A stretch of 64,000 bases of DNA, taken from Pyrenula massariospora (taxonomy: Eukaryota; Ascomycota; Eurotiomycetes; Pyrenulales; Pyrenulaceae). How positions within the stretch are numbered: the first letter of the stretch is position 1; every line of letters starts with the position of its first letter. The position numbers were made by a program, and so were the translations under genes. This document shows, piece by piece, positions 43,801 through 56,659 of the stretch. The stretch spans positions 62,001 through 126,000 of the forward strand of contig JAGFMI010000019.1 of the NCBI GenBank assembly GCA_021030905.1. The letters are read 5' to 3'. Below the pieces are notes generated by a model. The model searched no databases. It was given only the letters and a program-made list of their open reading frames with translations, and was not told where the DNA came from.

Positions 43801-46800
43801 GAAATTATTGTCAAAAATAAATATTTACTGTTTAACATTACAAAAATAAGGGACAAATTGCAGGGCGCAAAGTACTTTATTAAGTTAAACCAACAAGGAG
43901 TTTATAATCTCATATGTATAAAAAAAGGAGAAGAGTGAAAAACAACCTTCAAAACAAAATATAGACACTATAAGTACCGAGTAATATTATTTGGACTTAC
44001 AAACACACCAGTTACTTGCTAAATGTTGATGAATAATTTATTGAAACCCTTCTTAGACAACTTTATTATTACCTATCTGAATAACATTTTTATCTACTTT
44101 AAGGATTTCAAAATACATAAAAAATAAGTCAAACAGATTTTTCAAAAATTAGTTGGCGCAAAGCTGCAATTAAAATTTGAAAAGTGCAAATTTCATAAAA
44201 CCGAAATTGAATTTTTAAAACACATTGTAAAAAAGGACGGTATACATATCAGCCCTAAAAAAAGTAAGGTTATTAAAAAATGGTTAAAACCAACAACAGT
44301 AATTAAAGTATAAATTTTTCTGAAATTCTACAACTTTAATTGACAGTTCATCGAAAAGTATTTTTATAAAGTAGAACCATTAATTAAATTGGTTAAAAAG
44401 AATTATAAATATAAATGAAGTTCAAAACAACAAGAAGTATTTAATTAACTGATACAATTCTATGTAAAAGTTTCGGTATTAATTATATTTAAAGTAAATT
44501 AATTAAGCTAAATGGAAATGGATGTATTAAATTTAACTATAAAAATTTATTTTACATAATTACAAAACGGAAAATGATATTTAGTAACATATTATTTAAA
44601 AAAGTTAATTTTAACAAAACAGAATTATGACATTTATAATAAAAAGTTATTAGTAATAATGACGACACTCAAATATTAACAAATATATATAAAAAGTGTC
44701 TCAAAGTTAAACATTTTTATAAACTATAAAAATTTGGCTACATTTATAACTACAAAACAATTAAATAGAAGGTAAATTTAATAATTAAAACTTTTAAAAC
44801 AGTATAAATTTAAAATATACTATTAATCAGACAGAAAAAATAAATAAGTGGACACACTTAACCGAAAAAGAGATTACATGATAAAAAAAATCATTAAACA
44901 AATTATACTGAAAAAAAATTTAAATGGAAGCTTTAACCTAAATTAGGTTGTCAACATTGCTACACAGAAATATAGCAAGAAATAGAAACTACAAAATAAT
45001 AAGAAAGTAAAGTTTATAGTTTTAAAAAAGTTGATAAAAAATATCATACAACAACATCACAATTTGTTTATATATAAATATTTAGGAATCAATAACACTA
45101 TCAAATTAATATAAAGAATTTATTAAATGTTGAAACTAAAATAACGAATTAAAAATTACATCAAAAAATATACATCATGTTAAAAAAACAAAATTAGTAA
45201 ATCCCTTTACATACTAGTGACAGTATAAAAAAGATTTATGAAACTATGGGAAAGCATTAAGATTGACTTCATTATTAAACTATCATTATTAAACAGATAT
45301 AATTTAATCATTGTAATAATAAACAGGTACACTAAATATATAATCTTTAAACCATTTAAAGAAAACTATACCGCACTACAAATGATGGAGATCATCATGA
45401 GCTTAATAATATAATATTTTAGATTTCCGATACAGATCACATCCAATAGAAACAAATTATTTACATCTTAATACTGAAAGACGGTGACATCGGAATTAAA
45501 AATTAAATTGAAAATGTTTACAACATTTTATCTATAAATAAATGGATAAACGGAAAAAACTAACTAAATATTAAAAAACTGGTTACGTTATTACCTTTCC
45601 ACAAATATAAATAATTAAAACAAGCAATTACCAATAGCATAATTATATTATAATAATAGGAGAAGTAACACAACCGAACACTCTCCTTACAAAATAAACT
45701 TCGGAAAACACCCGTGTTTTTTGGGAAGCTTATTGTAAAGGGGAACCGTTAAAATAGTAATACAAAAAGTTCAACAAATTCAGCAGAAACTTTATTAAAA
45801 ATATAAAGAGAAATAAACAAAGGGTCCTCAACTAAAGAAGGGAGATAAAGTTTACCTCTTTACAAAGAATCTAAAGACCCTGCGGCCTAACAAAAAAATG
45901 GATTATAAATGGATCGAACCCTTTAAAATCAAATAAAATAAGGGATCAGCAGTTTATAAACTAAAGTTATTAAACAATGTTTAAATACATTCTATATTCA
46001 ATGTTGGACTTTTGAAATCAGTATATTCTGAAACCTTAATTTAAAAAATATTCCGTTATAAGATTCAAAAAGAGGATATATATAAGGTAGAACGAATACT
46101 GACAAATAAAGGTTAGGACTATCTCATTAAATGGAAAGGCTACTCTACCTTTAAAAATATATAGAAATTAATATTTTACTTTATTAACTACTGGTTGTTA
46201 CTGCAGCGCTACCATTTTCAACAAAAAAAAAAATATTTACAGCGACCGGCTCCGCTAGGAGTTTGTTAATATTTTGTGAAAACATTCAGGCAAAATTTTT
46301 AAGGGTTAATTGTTAATCGGAAAAGTCTACCCGTTTTTTATTATTATAATTTTCAACCTTTATCCATTTTTAAACTTTTATATCTAATTCCTTCGCTAAA
46401 TATATTACTTTAATGTCCACCTGACGCTCAATCAATATTAAAATTTTTTAAAAACATTTCAGGCGCGCATAATGCTTCATTATTTAAATTATGGCTTGCT
46501 CTTCTCGTTACTCTTTCCGGATAATCTTTACCCTAGTTAAGTTGTGAATACAATCCAAAACTTTTTACGACACAACAATATAGAATTTATTGTTTTAAAT
46601 ATATTCAGTGCAATATACAGATTTAAAAAATATTATAATACAGTCGGAGTGGTTACGGCAATAAAATTAATAAAAAAGAACCGTTAAATAACCAATTAAT
46701 AAAATAATACAGTAAAGGCGGGAGAATCAAAAAACTGAAAAAGAAAACATTTTAAAAAATAAAATAAGTGGGAAGCATTCCACTTATGTACAATATAGAT

Positions 46801-46836
46801 AATCTTTGGGACAAAAATCTGTAAAGGAGAGGTGAA

Positions 46837-47207
46837 TGTTGCAACCCCTCTTGGAGGAACTTTGAACGGTACTTATACCATTTAATAAGATAACACCAAA
46901 AATCATGTGACCGATAATTTATACTATTAAGAAACAACAATTATAACTAACAGAAATGATAGCCGCAGTTATCATTAACCTTAATATTTAGTTATCAATA
47001 TATAATATATAGGAATTGGCTTTGCCCCTTCTTTCTAAATAAGGATATATTCAATTTAAATAATTAAACATTTAGTTAATTACAAAAGTATTGAACTACC
47101 TTTGTGAACCCTTCACAAGTATTTCTTCCCTGATTTAATCCTAAGTTATCCCTTAAGAACCAACCCATGTAAGTATCTTCCGGTAACCTAGAAGTACCTA
47201 CATAACA
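46837..47207 (+). repeat. 3' LTR of the younger retroelement (371 bp)
   Basis: It pairs with 40453-40823, follows a purine tract at 46823-46836, and is followed by the ATATA duplication and the resumption of the older element. Confidence 0.88.
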
Positions 47208-50200
47208 ATATAATGCAAAACGTTAATAGATGTTTAAAAAAATTTTTTAAAAATTTAAACATTTTTATGTATAGAAAGTAAAAATTTTTAATTTAAATAC
47301 AATATAAATTAATAACGTAAAAAAAAAATTATTAAAAAAAAAAAATATAAATAAAAACATGATTAGAAGTTGCTATTTATATAAAAAAAAAAATTATATA
47401 ATTTAAAACTGTTAAAATAAATTAATATATAAATTTAATATAATTTATTAAATAAATATTTTAAAAATCGTATAAACATTTAAAAAATTAATAAAAACAA
47501 AAAATAAAATAAATTTAAATTTAAAAAAAATTATCACTATATAATTATATAATATTAAAAAACGATAAAATTATACAACTAAAAAAAATAAAAAAAAAAA
47601 TCGATTTATTCGAACGACATAATAAAAAATAAAAAATATATATTAAAAATAAATATTGTTTAATTATTTTAAAATAATATAAAAAAAATTCATGTTTTAA
47701 TAAACGAAATCTTTTTTATAAAAAAATTTATTAAAATAAATATATATATAAAAAATATACATTTTATTAAACAATAAAAAAAAAATTTAAAAAATTACAA
47801 TACAAAAAAGCGTATATAAAAATATAAAAAAAATATAAAAATAAAAAATATTTATATTATTTACGCGATAAAAAAATTAACGTTTATTTTTTAAAAAAAG
47901 TAAAAACATTAAATTAAAAAATATAAATTATTAAATAAAAACAATTTTAAAAATGTTAATTAAAAAATTAAAAATTATATTTATTAAATAATTACGAAAT
48001 TTATTAATCTTAAAAAATTATATACGAAATTAAAAAAATTAAAAATAAATATTTAATAATAAAATAATAAAACAATACAATATATTTACAACAATAATAT
48101 TTTTTTACTACTTTAAATTGACAAAAACGAAAAATAATATAAAAATTAATATTATAAATTTAAAAAGTTATATTACAATAATTAATGTTAAAAGCAACAT
48201 CTAAATTAAATGTTTAATATTATTAAATTATAAAAATTTACGCGGAATAGATTATATATCAAAAAATACATTTAAAAACAATACATGTAAAAATATTTTA
48301 AATTTATTATTTTATTAATTTATGCGAAGACCATCTAAAAAATAAATATATTTAAAATTTATTTTCTAACAATTTATAAATTTAATACAAAAAAAAATAA
48401 AAAAATTAAATTAATAATAAGTACATTCAATCATCATAATATATTTATATAAATAAATTTTTATATTAAAAGCACAACACGAACATACAACAATACCTTT
48501 AAAAATATAAATTGTAAAAAAATTTCGAAAAATCGAACAAAAAAAACTTTAAAAAGTTAAAAAAAAAATTTTTTAATTTATAAACCGAAAAGAAAAAGTT
48601 AGCGTTATAATTTTAAAATAAATAATAAATATTAAAAACGCAAACATTATAAAAAAAAAATTATTTTTTATAAACAAAAAATAAAAATTTTAATTGACTT
48701 AAAAGCTACAAAAAATATTATATTTTAAAAATATATAAATAAAATGAAAATTTTAATAAAAAAAAAAACAAAAATGTACAACATGTTAATCTTTAAAAAA
48801 AATAAATTAAAAATACAAAAAGTATTGATCGAGATAAAATTATTATAATATAAAATAAACAATTACATTAAAACGATATGTTTAAACATTATAATAATAA
48901 TAATTAATTAAATAATTTTTAATATATTATAATTATAAAAACACAATTTGAATATTAATTAATAAATAAAAAAATTTAAATTCAATAAATATAATTATAT
49001 AATTATACAAAAATCTGTGTAATATTGTAATGTATTAATAAATAAAAAAAATAAAAAAAAAATACTTTAAAAAACTTTTTTTTTAAAATTAAACAACTTC
49101 GCGAAACGAAAATTGATTTTTTTTAATAATTTAAAAAAAAAAAATTGCGATAAAAATAAAATATTAAAAAAATATATAATTTTAATAATATTTTAAAAAT
49201 ACACCGTGTAAAATAAATTATTTTAAAAAAAAATAAATATAAACGCACTATCAAAATATTAATTATAAAATTATAAAATTAAACTACAATTAGAAAAAAA
49301 ATTTATGTTTAAATTTATATATAAATTATTTAAAAAAAAATTTAATATTTTACGAAATTATATTTAAAACAATTTTAAAAAAAAATTTATTAAAAAATTT
49401 AAATTATTCGTAGACTCATTAATTTTATTTATATTAAAAAAACAAAACGAAAAATTATAATTATATATAAATTATTGAAAATTTAATGAAATTATTATTA
49501 AAAATAAATATTTATTATTTAACATTATAAAAATAAAAAATAAATTATAAAACATAAAATATTTTATTAAACTAAATCAACAAAAAATTTACAACTTTAT
49601 ATATATAAAAAAAAATAAAAAATAAAAAACAGCTTTCAAAACAAAATACAAACATTATAAATATTAAATAATATTATTTAAACTTATTAACATATTAATT
49701 ACTTATCAGATGTTAATAAACAACTTATTAAAATTTTTTTTAAATAATTTTATTATTATTTATCTAAACAACATTTTTATTTATTTTAAAAATTTTAAAA
49801 TATATAAAAAATAAATTAAATAAATTTTATAAAAATTAATTAACGTAAAATTACAATTAAAATTTAAAAAATATAAATTTTATAAAATAAAAATTAAATT
49901 TTTAAAATACATTATTAAAAAAAATAATATACATATTAATTTTAAAAAAAATAAAATTATCAAAAAATAATCAAAATCAACTACAATAATTAAAATATAA
50001 ATTTTTTTTAAATTTTACAACTTCAATCAACAATTTATTAAAAAATATTTTTATAAAATAAAATTATTAATTAGATTGATTAAAAAAAATTATAAATATA
50101 AATAAAATTTAAAACAGCAAAAAACATTCAATCAATTAATATAATTCTATGTGAAAATTTTAATATTAATTATATTTAAAATAAATTAATCAGATCAAAT

Positions 50201-52454
50201 TGAAACAAATATATTAAATTTAATTATAAAAATTTATTTAATATAGTTACAAAACGAAAAACGACATTTAATAATATATTATTTAAAAAAATTAATTTCA
50301 ACAAAACAAAATTACGATATTTACAATAAAAAGTTATTAATAATAATAATAATATTTAAATATTAATAAATATACGCAAAAAGCGTTTCGCAACTTAATA
50401 TATTTATAAATTATAAAAATTTAATTACATTTATAACTATGAAGCAGTTAAACAAAAAATAAATTTAATAATTAAAATTTTTAAAACAATATAAATTTAA
50501 AATATATTATTGATTAAATAAAAAAAATAATTAAGCGGACGCGCTTAACCGAAAAAAAAATTATATAATAAAAAAAATCATTGAACAATTCATATTGAAA
50601 AAAAATTTAAATAAAAATTTTAATTCAAATTAAATTATCAATACTATTATATAAAAATATAATAAAAAATAAAAACTTTCAGATTTCAACAAAGAGAACA
50701 AAAAAATAAAATTTATAATTTTAAAAAAATTAATAAAAAATATTATATAACAATATTACAATTTATTTATATATAAATATCTAAAAATTAATAATATTAT
50801 TAAATTAATATAAAAAATCTATTAAATATTAAAATTAAAACAACAAGTTAAAAATTACATTAAAAAATATATATTGTATTAAAAAAATAAAATTAATAAA
50901 TTTTTTTATATATCAACAACAATATAAAAAAAATTTATAAAATTATAAAAAAACATTAAAATTAACTTTATTACTAAATTTTTATTATTAAATAATTACA
51001 ATTTAATTATTATAATAATAAATAAATATATTAAATATATAATTTTTAAATCGTTTAAAAAAAATTACACTGTATTAAAAATAATAAAAATTGTTTTAAA
51101 ATTAATAATATAATATTTTAAATTTTCGATGTAAATTATATTTAATAAAAATGAATTGTTTACATTTCAATACTAAAAAATAATAATATTTAAATTAAAA
51201 ATTAAACTAAAAATGTTTACAGCATTTTATTTATAAATAAATAAATAGATAAAAAAAATTAATTAAATATTAAAAAATTAATTACGATATTATTTTTTTA
51301 TAAATATAAATAATTAAAATAGTTAATTATTAATAATATAATTATATTATAACAATAAAAAAAATAATACAACGAAACATTTTTTTTATAAAACGAATTT
51401 TAAAAAATATTTATGTCTTTCAAAAAATTCATTACAAAATAAAATCGTTAAAACAATTATATAAAAAATTCGACAAATTTAATAAAAATTTTATCAACAA
51501 CACGAAAAAAACCAAAAAAAAGATTTTCAATTAAAAAAAAAAAATAAAATGTATTTTTTTACAAAAAATTTAAAAATTTTACGATTTAGTAAAAAAATAA
51601 ATTATAAATAAATCGAACTTTTTAAAATCAAATAAAATAAAAAATTAATAATTTATAAATTAAAACTATCAAACAACGTCTAAATACATTTTATATTTAA
51701 TATTAAATTTTTAAAATCGATATATTTTAAAATAATTTTTTAAAAAATTTTTTATTACGAGATACAAAAAGAAAATAAATATAAAATTAAAAAAATTTTA
51801 AAAAAATAAAATTAAAAATATTTAGTTAAATGAAAAAAATATTTTACATTTAAAAATATTTAAAAGTCATAAAAAAATTTAATTAACTATAAAAAGACAA
51901 TTTTAAAATATCAATGTTGAAAAAAAAATTGTTTTATTAAATCGACACAAAAATATTAATTATTTTATTAAAAACGATAACTGCGTTTATTTTTTAAATT
52001 ATTATTTTATTTTATTAATGATTTAAATCTTTCAGTTTTTTTTTATATTCGTTTATTTTATTTAAATAAATATTAATTTTTAAACTAACCGAATAATTCA
52101 TCGACGATTTTTAAAAATAAAATGTTATAATTATTATCGCTATTAAACTACGTCATTAAAAATATTTATAAAAATATTATTATTACAGCGATATTTCTTT
52201 TTAATGTAATTTAAATATTTAAAAAAATTCTTTATAATAACGCAGAAAACGTCATTTATTATATATTATTCGCAGAAAATTATAACAGAAAAAAAAATAA
52301 AAAAAAAATAAACTATAAATTTTTTACGACGATTAGCTGATTTTACAATACGTAAAAATATAATATATATTTATAAAATCAAAAATTAAAAAGAACACAG
52401 AATCAATTTAAATACAATCACAAATGAGAACATTTTTATAAAAAAAAAAAATAA

Positions 52455-52847
52455 TATCGTAATCACCAAGCAAGGCACATTAATCGTTATTTATAAAAAA
52501 AAATATTTAAAGTTAATCACATAATTAAATTAAAAATAATTAAAAACACTACCTGTAAGTGCAACTGATTATCTTTAAATATTAAAAAAAAATAATTAAA
52601 TTTCAATGCGAAAAACAAAATTAATTACTATTAATTATTTTAAAATATATAAAAATCCGCTTTGCACCTTTTAAAAATATAAAAATATATTCAATTTAAA
52701 TAGCTAAATATCTAATTAGTTATAAGAATATTGAACTATTTTTATAAATTCTTTACAAATATTTCTTTTTTGATTTAATTTTAAATTATTTTTTAAAAAC
52801 CAATCTACACAAATACCTTCCGGTAACCCAAAAGTATCTACGTAACA
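52455..52847 (+). repeat. 3' LTR of the older retroelement
   Basis: It pairs with 39434-39825 and is followed by ATAAG. An A-rich tract precedes it where a purine tract is expected. It keeps slightly more G/C than its partner near the 3' end. Confidence 0.75.
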
Positions 52848-55309
52848 ATAAGATCGAGAACAAGAAGTTATTATTTTAAATTAAAAATTAAATTTTATAT
52901 ATATATATATAGATAGAAATAAAAAAGTCGAGTTTAAAAAATAATATTTTATTATTTATAATTTTTTTTTACTATTTTTATATAATAATATTTTTAATTA
53001 AATATTTTTATTTAATAACGAATAAATTTTATAATTATATAAAAAATTTTTATACTGACTGTGGCACAGTATTTTATATATTTATAATTAATTTAATAAA
53101 ATTATTTAATTCTTTTTTTTTAATTTTATATAATATTTTACGAAAAACTCTTTTTACTATAAAGCTTCGATTTAATATATATAATTTTTAAAAAATTGTA
53201 AAAATATATTAATAAGTTATAATTAAATAGCCTAAAACGATACTTCGTATAATTTAAAAATATAAAATTTATTAATAAATCTTTATTTTAATTTATATAT
53301 TAAAATTTTATTATATAATAATTTAAAAAATATATATAATTATTATTTTCCTTACATCGTTTAAACGTCCAATAAATAATTTTTTTTTATATAATATAAA
53401 GATGGACTACTTCTCTACCTTATAAATTAAATTTTCGAAATAATAAGTTTATATATTAAAAAAATTTAAAAAAAACTTTATACAGTTTATATAAATAATA
53501 TTAAATTTTATATTATATTTTTTATTTAATATAAAAAATCTCTGTATAAAGTAACCGAGCTTATCCTTTTTAATTTTAATAATTTTATAATTTTAATTAA
53601 CTTTATATATGTCGAATTTTAAAATAAAGCGATTTTATACTTCTATATTAAAATTTTAAATAATAATATATTTTTTTTCGAAAAAAATTTTTATACAGCT
53701 TTACCGATTCTATATATATAAATTAAATAAAAAAAGTATATTAAAAAAAAGTGTATATAAAAATTATTAATAAAATTTAAATTAAAAATTAAATGGAAAG
53801 ATTTTTTTAATTTATTTTTATTATTAATTACAGTCCGTATAAAGCGATTATTTTTAAAATATAATTTTTTAAAAATTCTTCGTATAAAGCGTTCGAATAT
53901 TTTTTATATATATTTTAATAAAAATTATATTAAGAAATAAGGTGAAGCTGTAAAATCTTTTTAATATATATAAAATTTTAATTAATTTAAAATCGTATTT
54001 ATCTCGTTAGCTTTTTTACTTAATATATAAATATATAAAATAATACAACAATAAAAAAAAGAAATATAAAATAAATAAAAAAATAAAGAAAAAACCTAAT
54101 AATATTTTTATATAGAGATAATTTTATCGTATAAGTTTCGCTTATTTTATAGCTTTATTTTAATATTATATAATAAAATATTATATATATAATTTAATAC
54201 GTATATTGTATTACTGTATCTTTTTTATATATATAAATTTATTATATATAATTGTTTCTTTTTATTTTAATATTAAATTTTAAAGTTTTTATATTTTTTT
54301 TATTTAACTTCTCATAAAAAAAATTTTTTTTTTATAATAATAATAATAATAACAGCAAGTACGTATACATCGTTTTTTATTATATAAATAAAAAATTTAT
54401 TATATAATAGCAGTAGTAGTAATATTAATAGTAATAATAATATTAATAAGTCTTTTTAATTCCGTATATTAATTATATATTAACTTTATATTAACTTTAT
54501 ATAAATATATAAGTAAAAATTCTTCGTATATAATTTTTTTTTATTATATATAGATTTTTTTAGTAAATTTAAATTTTATTTTATTTTAGCAGCGAGCGAT
54601 TTAATATTATTAATTAAAATTTAACTTCGTTTACGTCGAAAGTATAATTTTAAATTCTTTTAATTTTTTTTAAAATTAATATTTTTATTATTGTAGAAGG
54701 AACGGTGACGGCGAAAAGAATATATTTTTAAAAATTATTATATATTAACAATATCTTTATTTAATTTTAAAAATAAATAATTTTAATTATTTATTTTAAT
54801 TGTTATAGCCGTCTCGACTTAATTTTATTTTTTAAATATTATACTATACGCGGCCATTTTAAAAAAATTTATAAAAATTATAAATAGCGGAACTATAAAA
54901 TAAGTTATTTTTTTATAAAAAAAAATAATTAAAATAACGATAAAAATAATAATAATAATAATTTAAAAAATAATAAAAATTAAAAAAAATTTTTAAATAT
55001 TTTTTAATCCGGTTTGTTATTCTCGCTGTTTATAAAAATAAAATAAAAATCTATAAAATTTTAAAAATTTTAAAGTAATTCGATCTCCGTTTAGATATAT
55101 ATATATTTTTTTTTATTTTTTTATTTAATACTGCGTTCTGTATATACTATTTTAATATTTTTATAAATTTAATTATATAGATTTTATATATAGTATTTAA
55201 ATAAAATTTTATACCTTTATATAATATTTAAAATTAGTAGTTTTAAAAGCGAAATTAAATTAAAACAAATATATAAAATATAATTTTTAAATTATATAAA
55301 ATAATTTTT

Positions 55310-55387
55310 TATTATATAATAATCGAGTTGTATATATAATTTTATTAAAAATTAAATTGGCCGGATGCTACCTATCGGCTTCTGTAG
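55310..55387 (-). repeat. Right terminal inverted repeat (78 bp)
   Basis: This is the reverse complement of 37747-37824 with transition-only differences. It ends CTGTAG next to the TATTAT duplication at 55388-55393, exactly where the base composition returns to normal. Confidence 0.8.
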
Positions 55388-55393
55388 TATTAT
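55388..55393. repeat. Target-site duplication TATTAT (right)
   Basis: An exact copy of 37741-37746, immediately outside the right inverted repeat. Confidence 0.7.
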
Positions 55394-56659
55394 CGTCTAA
55401 TCTCGGGGACGGTCTGGTTGGTCTTTGATGTTGTTCTTGGGAAGAGGTCTACACGTGACTTCTATTTCTGAAAGGCTCGGCATTCAATTTTTGGCCCTCG
55501 CCAAGGAACACCGAAGTCGCGTTGGTACGACCATAGATAGCAGTGGTCAGGGTGGACGTGGCATTTTTTCTCCCACTCGCCCCTCGTCTCACTGTTGATC
55601 GCGTTTACCTTCCAGCTCCGACGACGACGAGGCTGGCGAAAGACTTGCTTGGAGAGAAGAATCTGAACAGCCCACCACACCCTCACAACATTTGTGGCCC
55701 CTCCGTGCCTTCGTATTGCTGCTTTCGAGAGAGCTAGAATGACGAAGCCTCTCCCAAGCGACTGATTATCGTGCTGCAGCCTTAATAATCCGCCATTCGT
55801 CAGAGTTGCGCATTGCGAGTCTTTGATGAGGGGTAGAATCGTGGCCTTGGGAAGGCGAGAGCCGGAATGTTCTTCCTCATCCATGATTCATTGGTCTGTG
55901 ATTTTCCCATCCACTAACGTCGACTCTCATATGTGATGGCAGTCGGATATATATAGACAAGATAAGAGTACTGAAAAACTACTTGCAGCCGAAGCCTCCA
56001 GCACCTTCCGCAACACTTCGGCGCCATCCATGATAAAGACAGCCACGATTAGTACCAGATCTACGAAAAAATGTCTGCGAATTGAGAGACAGCATCGGGG
56101 ATCCATTCTGATGTCTTCCGCCCCTCAATGCCCCGAAAGGTGTGTCGGGCAGTAAGGCAAGTGCCCCGATAGGTCGAAATTTCTTTGACGTTGGTCACCA
56201 CTAAATATGCCGACTTTTCTGGACATGAAAACACTTTCGATCATCGGACTCTAACCGTGGGACGAGGTCTAGAATAATTCACGAAGACCCTAGATTTGGA
56301 TTCGTCGTGGAAACATTCATATACAATCATGTTCCATCGCCCATATTTTGACCAACTTGACATCGCGGATTGGGAAACCACCGCGTGGATGGGGCCGAAC
56401 TAATGGCTGGGGGTTTTCTTGGAAGATGCCCAAGCTAATGCACATCATCATCTGCCATTCAGCCCCCTTCGGAAAGTATAGTGATCTGGAGCTGAGCCTT
56501 GACTAACTAGCAAACATGCCGTGTTCCTATATTCAACGCATATGATTCCCGGCTATAGTGCCAGCTAGGGCGGAGTAACATGGCCGGCCACAAATACTTT
56601 ATATGGTAAATACGTCCACATGACTTCTCGTTATTTCCTTATGTTGAGTGTATATCGTG
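55394..56659. other. Intergenic region upstream of the NRPS-like gene
   Basis: Base composition is normal from the first base after the AT block. It includes one 140-codon minus-strand frame (55462-55884), listed separately, and the promoter of the reductase gene, with a TATATGGTAAA-like stretch near 56600. Nothing else is seen. Confidence 0.4.
55462..55884 (-). CDS. Hypothetical small protein (140 aa), doubtful
   Basis: An ATG at 55884 opens 140 codons to a TGA at 55462. The product is mixed in charge, with a basic patch (RQPRRRRSWK) and a His/Cys/Trp-containing tail (CHVHPDHCYLW). It has no signal peptide or known motif and could be a chance frame in GC-normal DNA. It lies between the AT-rich block and the reductase gene, on the opposite strand. 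I do not recognise it. Confidence 0.25.
   Translation of the reverse strand: MDEEEHSGSRLPKATILPLIKDSQCATLTNGGLLRLQHDNQSLGRGFVILALSKAAIRRHGGATNVVRVWWAVQILLSKQVFRQPRRRRSWKVNAINSETRGEWEKKCHVHPDHCYLWSYQRDFGVPWRGPKIECRAFQK

Larger units (their letters stand above)
40453..47207 (+). mobile_element. Younger Ty3/Gypsy-type (chromovirus-like) LTR retroelement fossil
   Basis: The 371-bp LTRs lie at 40453-40823 and 46837-47207, begin TGTTGC and end AACA, and are flanked by a perfect 5-bp duplication ATATA (40448-40452 and 47208-47212). A purine tract (AAAGGAGAGGTGAA) directly precedes the 3' LTR. Degraded stretches in plus orientation resemble gag with a zinc knuckle (about 41.6 kb), protease (about 43.0 kb), reverse transcriptase (about 43.6-44.3 kb), RNase H (about 44.5-44.8 kb), integrase (about 44.9-45.7 kb) and a chromodomain-like end (about 46.1-46.2 kb). 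That order marks Ty3/Gypsy chromoviruses. It is broken in many places (dozens), but less AT-saturated than its surroundings, so it is the youngest layer. Confidence 0.88.
39434..52847 (+). mobile_element. Older Ty3/Gypsy-type LTR retroelement fossil, interrupted by a younger relative
   Basis: The LTRs are at 39434-39825 and 52455-52847 (about 392 bp), with a 5-bp duplication ATAAA/ATAAG that differs by one transition. The internal part runs 39826-40452 and resumes at 47208-52454. It tracks the younger element's internal sequence at an offset of about 5.7 kb. Without the younger insert the element is about 6.65 kb, close to the younger one's 6.75 kb. It is extensively degraded, with very many breaks and near-total loss of C and G at RIP-prone sites. 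It inserted into the TIR element and was later hit by the younger copy. Confidence 0.8.
37747..55387. mobile_element. TIR-bounded DNA element fossil, RIP-damaged, interrupted by nested retroelements
   Basis: A 17.6-kb AT-rich block is bounded by 78-bp terminal inverted repeats and flanked by a 6-bp TATTAT duplication. Subtracting the retroelement at 39434-52847 leaves about 4.2 kb of the element's own DNA (37747-39433 and 52848-55387), a normal size for a cut-and-paste DNA transposon. The remaining interior is so AT-saturated that no open frame or transposase motif can be read, so the superfamily is unassigned. The TIRs start CTACRGAAG. The 6-bp duplication does not fit Tc1/mariner (TA), hAT (8 bp) or Mutator (about 9 bp) in their usual form. 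All TIR differences are transitions, as RIP produces. This is the oldest of the three insertions. Confidence 0.7.

Noticed and set aside
46752-46940. A 62-codon open frame inside the younger retroelement
   Set aside because: It overlaps the start of the 3' LTR on the opposite strand, has composition-driven codons and no motif.
37747-55387. The AT-rich block as a mitochondrial insertion or bacterial DNA
   Set aside because: LTR pairs, terminal inverted repeats, target duplications and transition-only differences explain it as RIP-damaged transposons; no mitochondrial gene is recognisable.
37747-55387. The TIR element as a Polinton or as a Starship
   Set aside because: A 6-bp duplication is typical of Polintons, but the element's own DNA is only about 4.2 kb, the TIRs are short and no capsid-type gene is recognisable. 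No DUF3435-type captain or cargo genes support a Starship.
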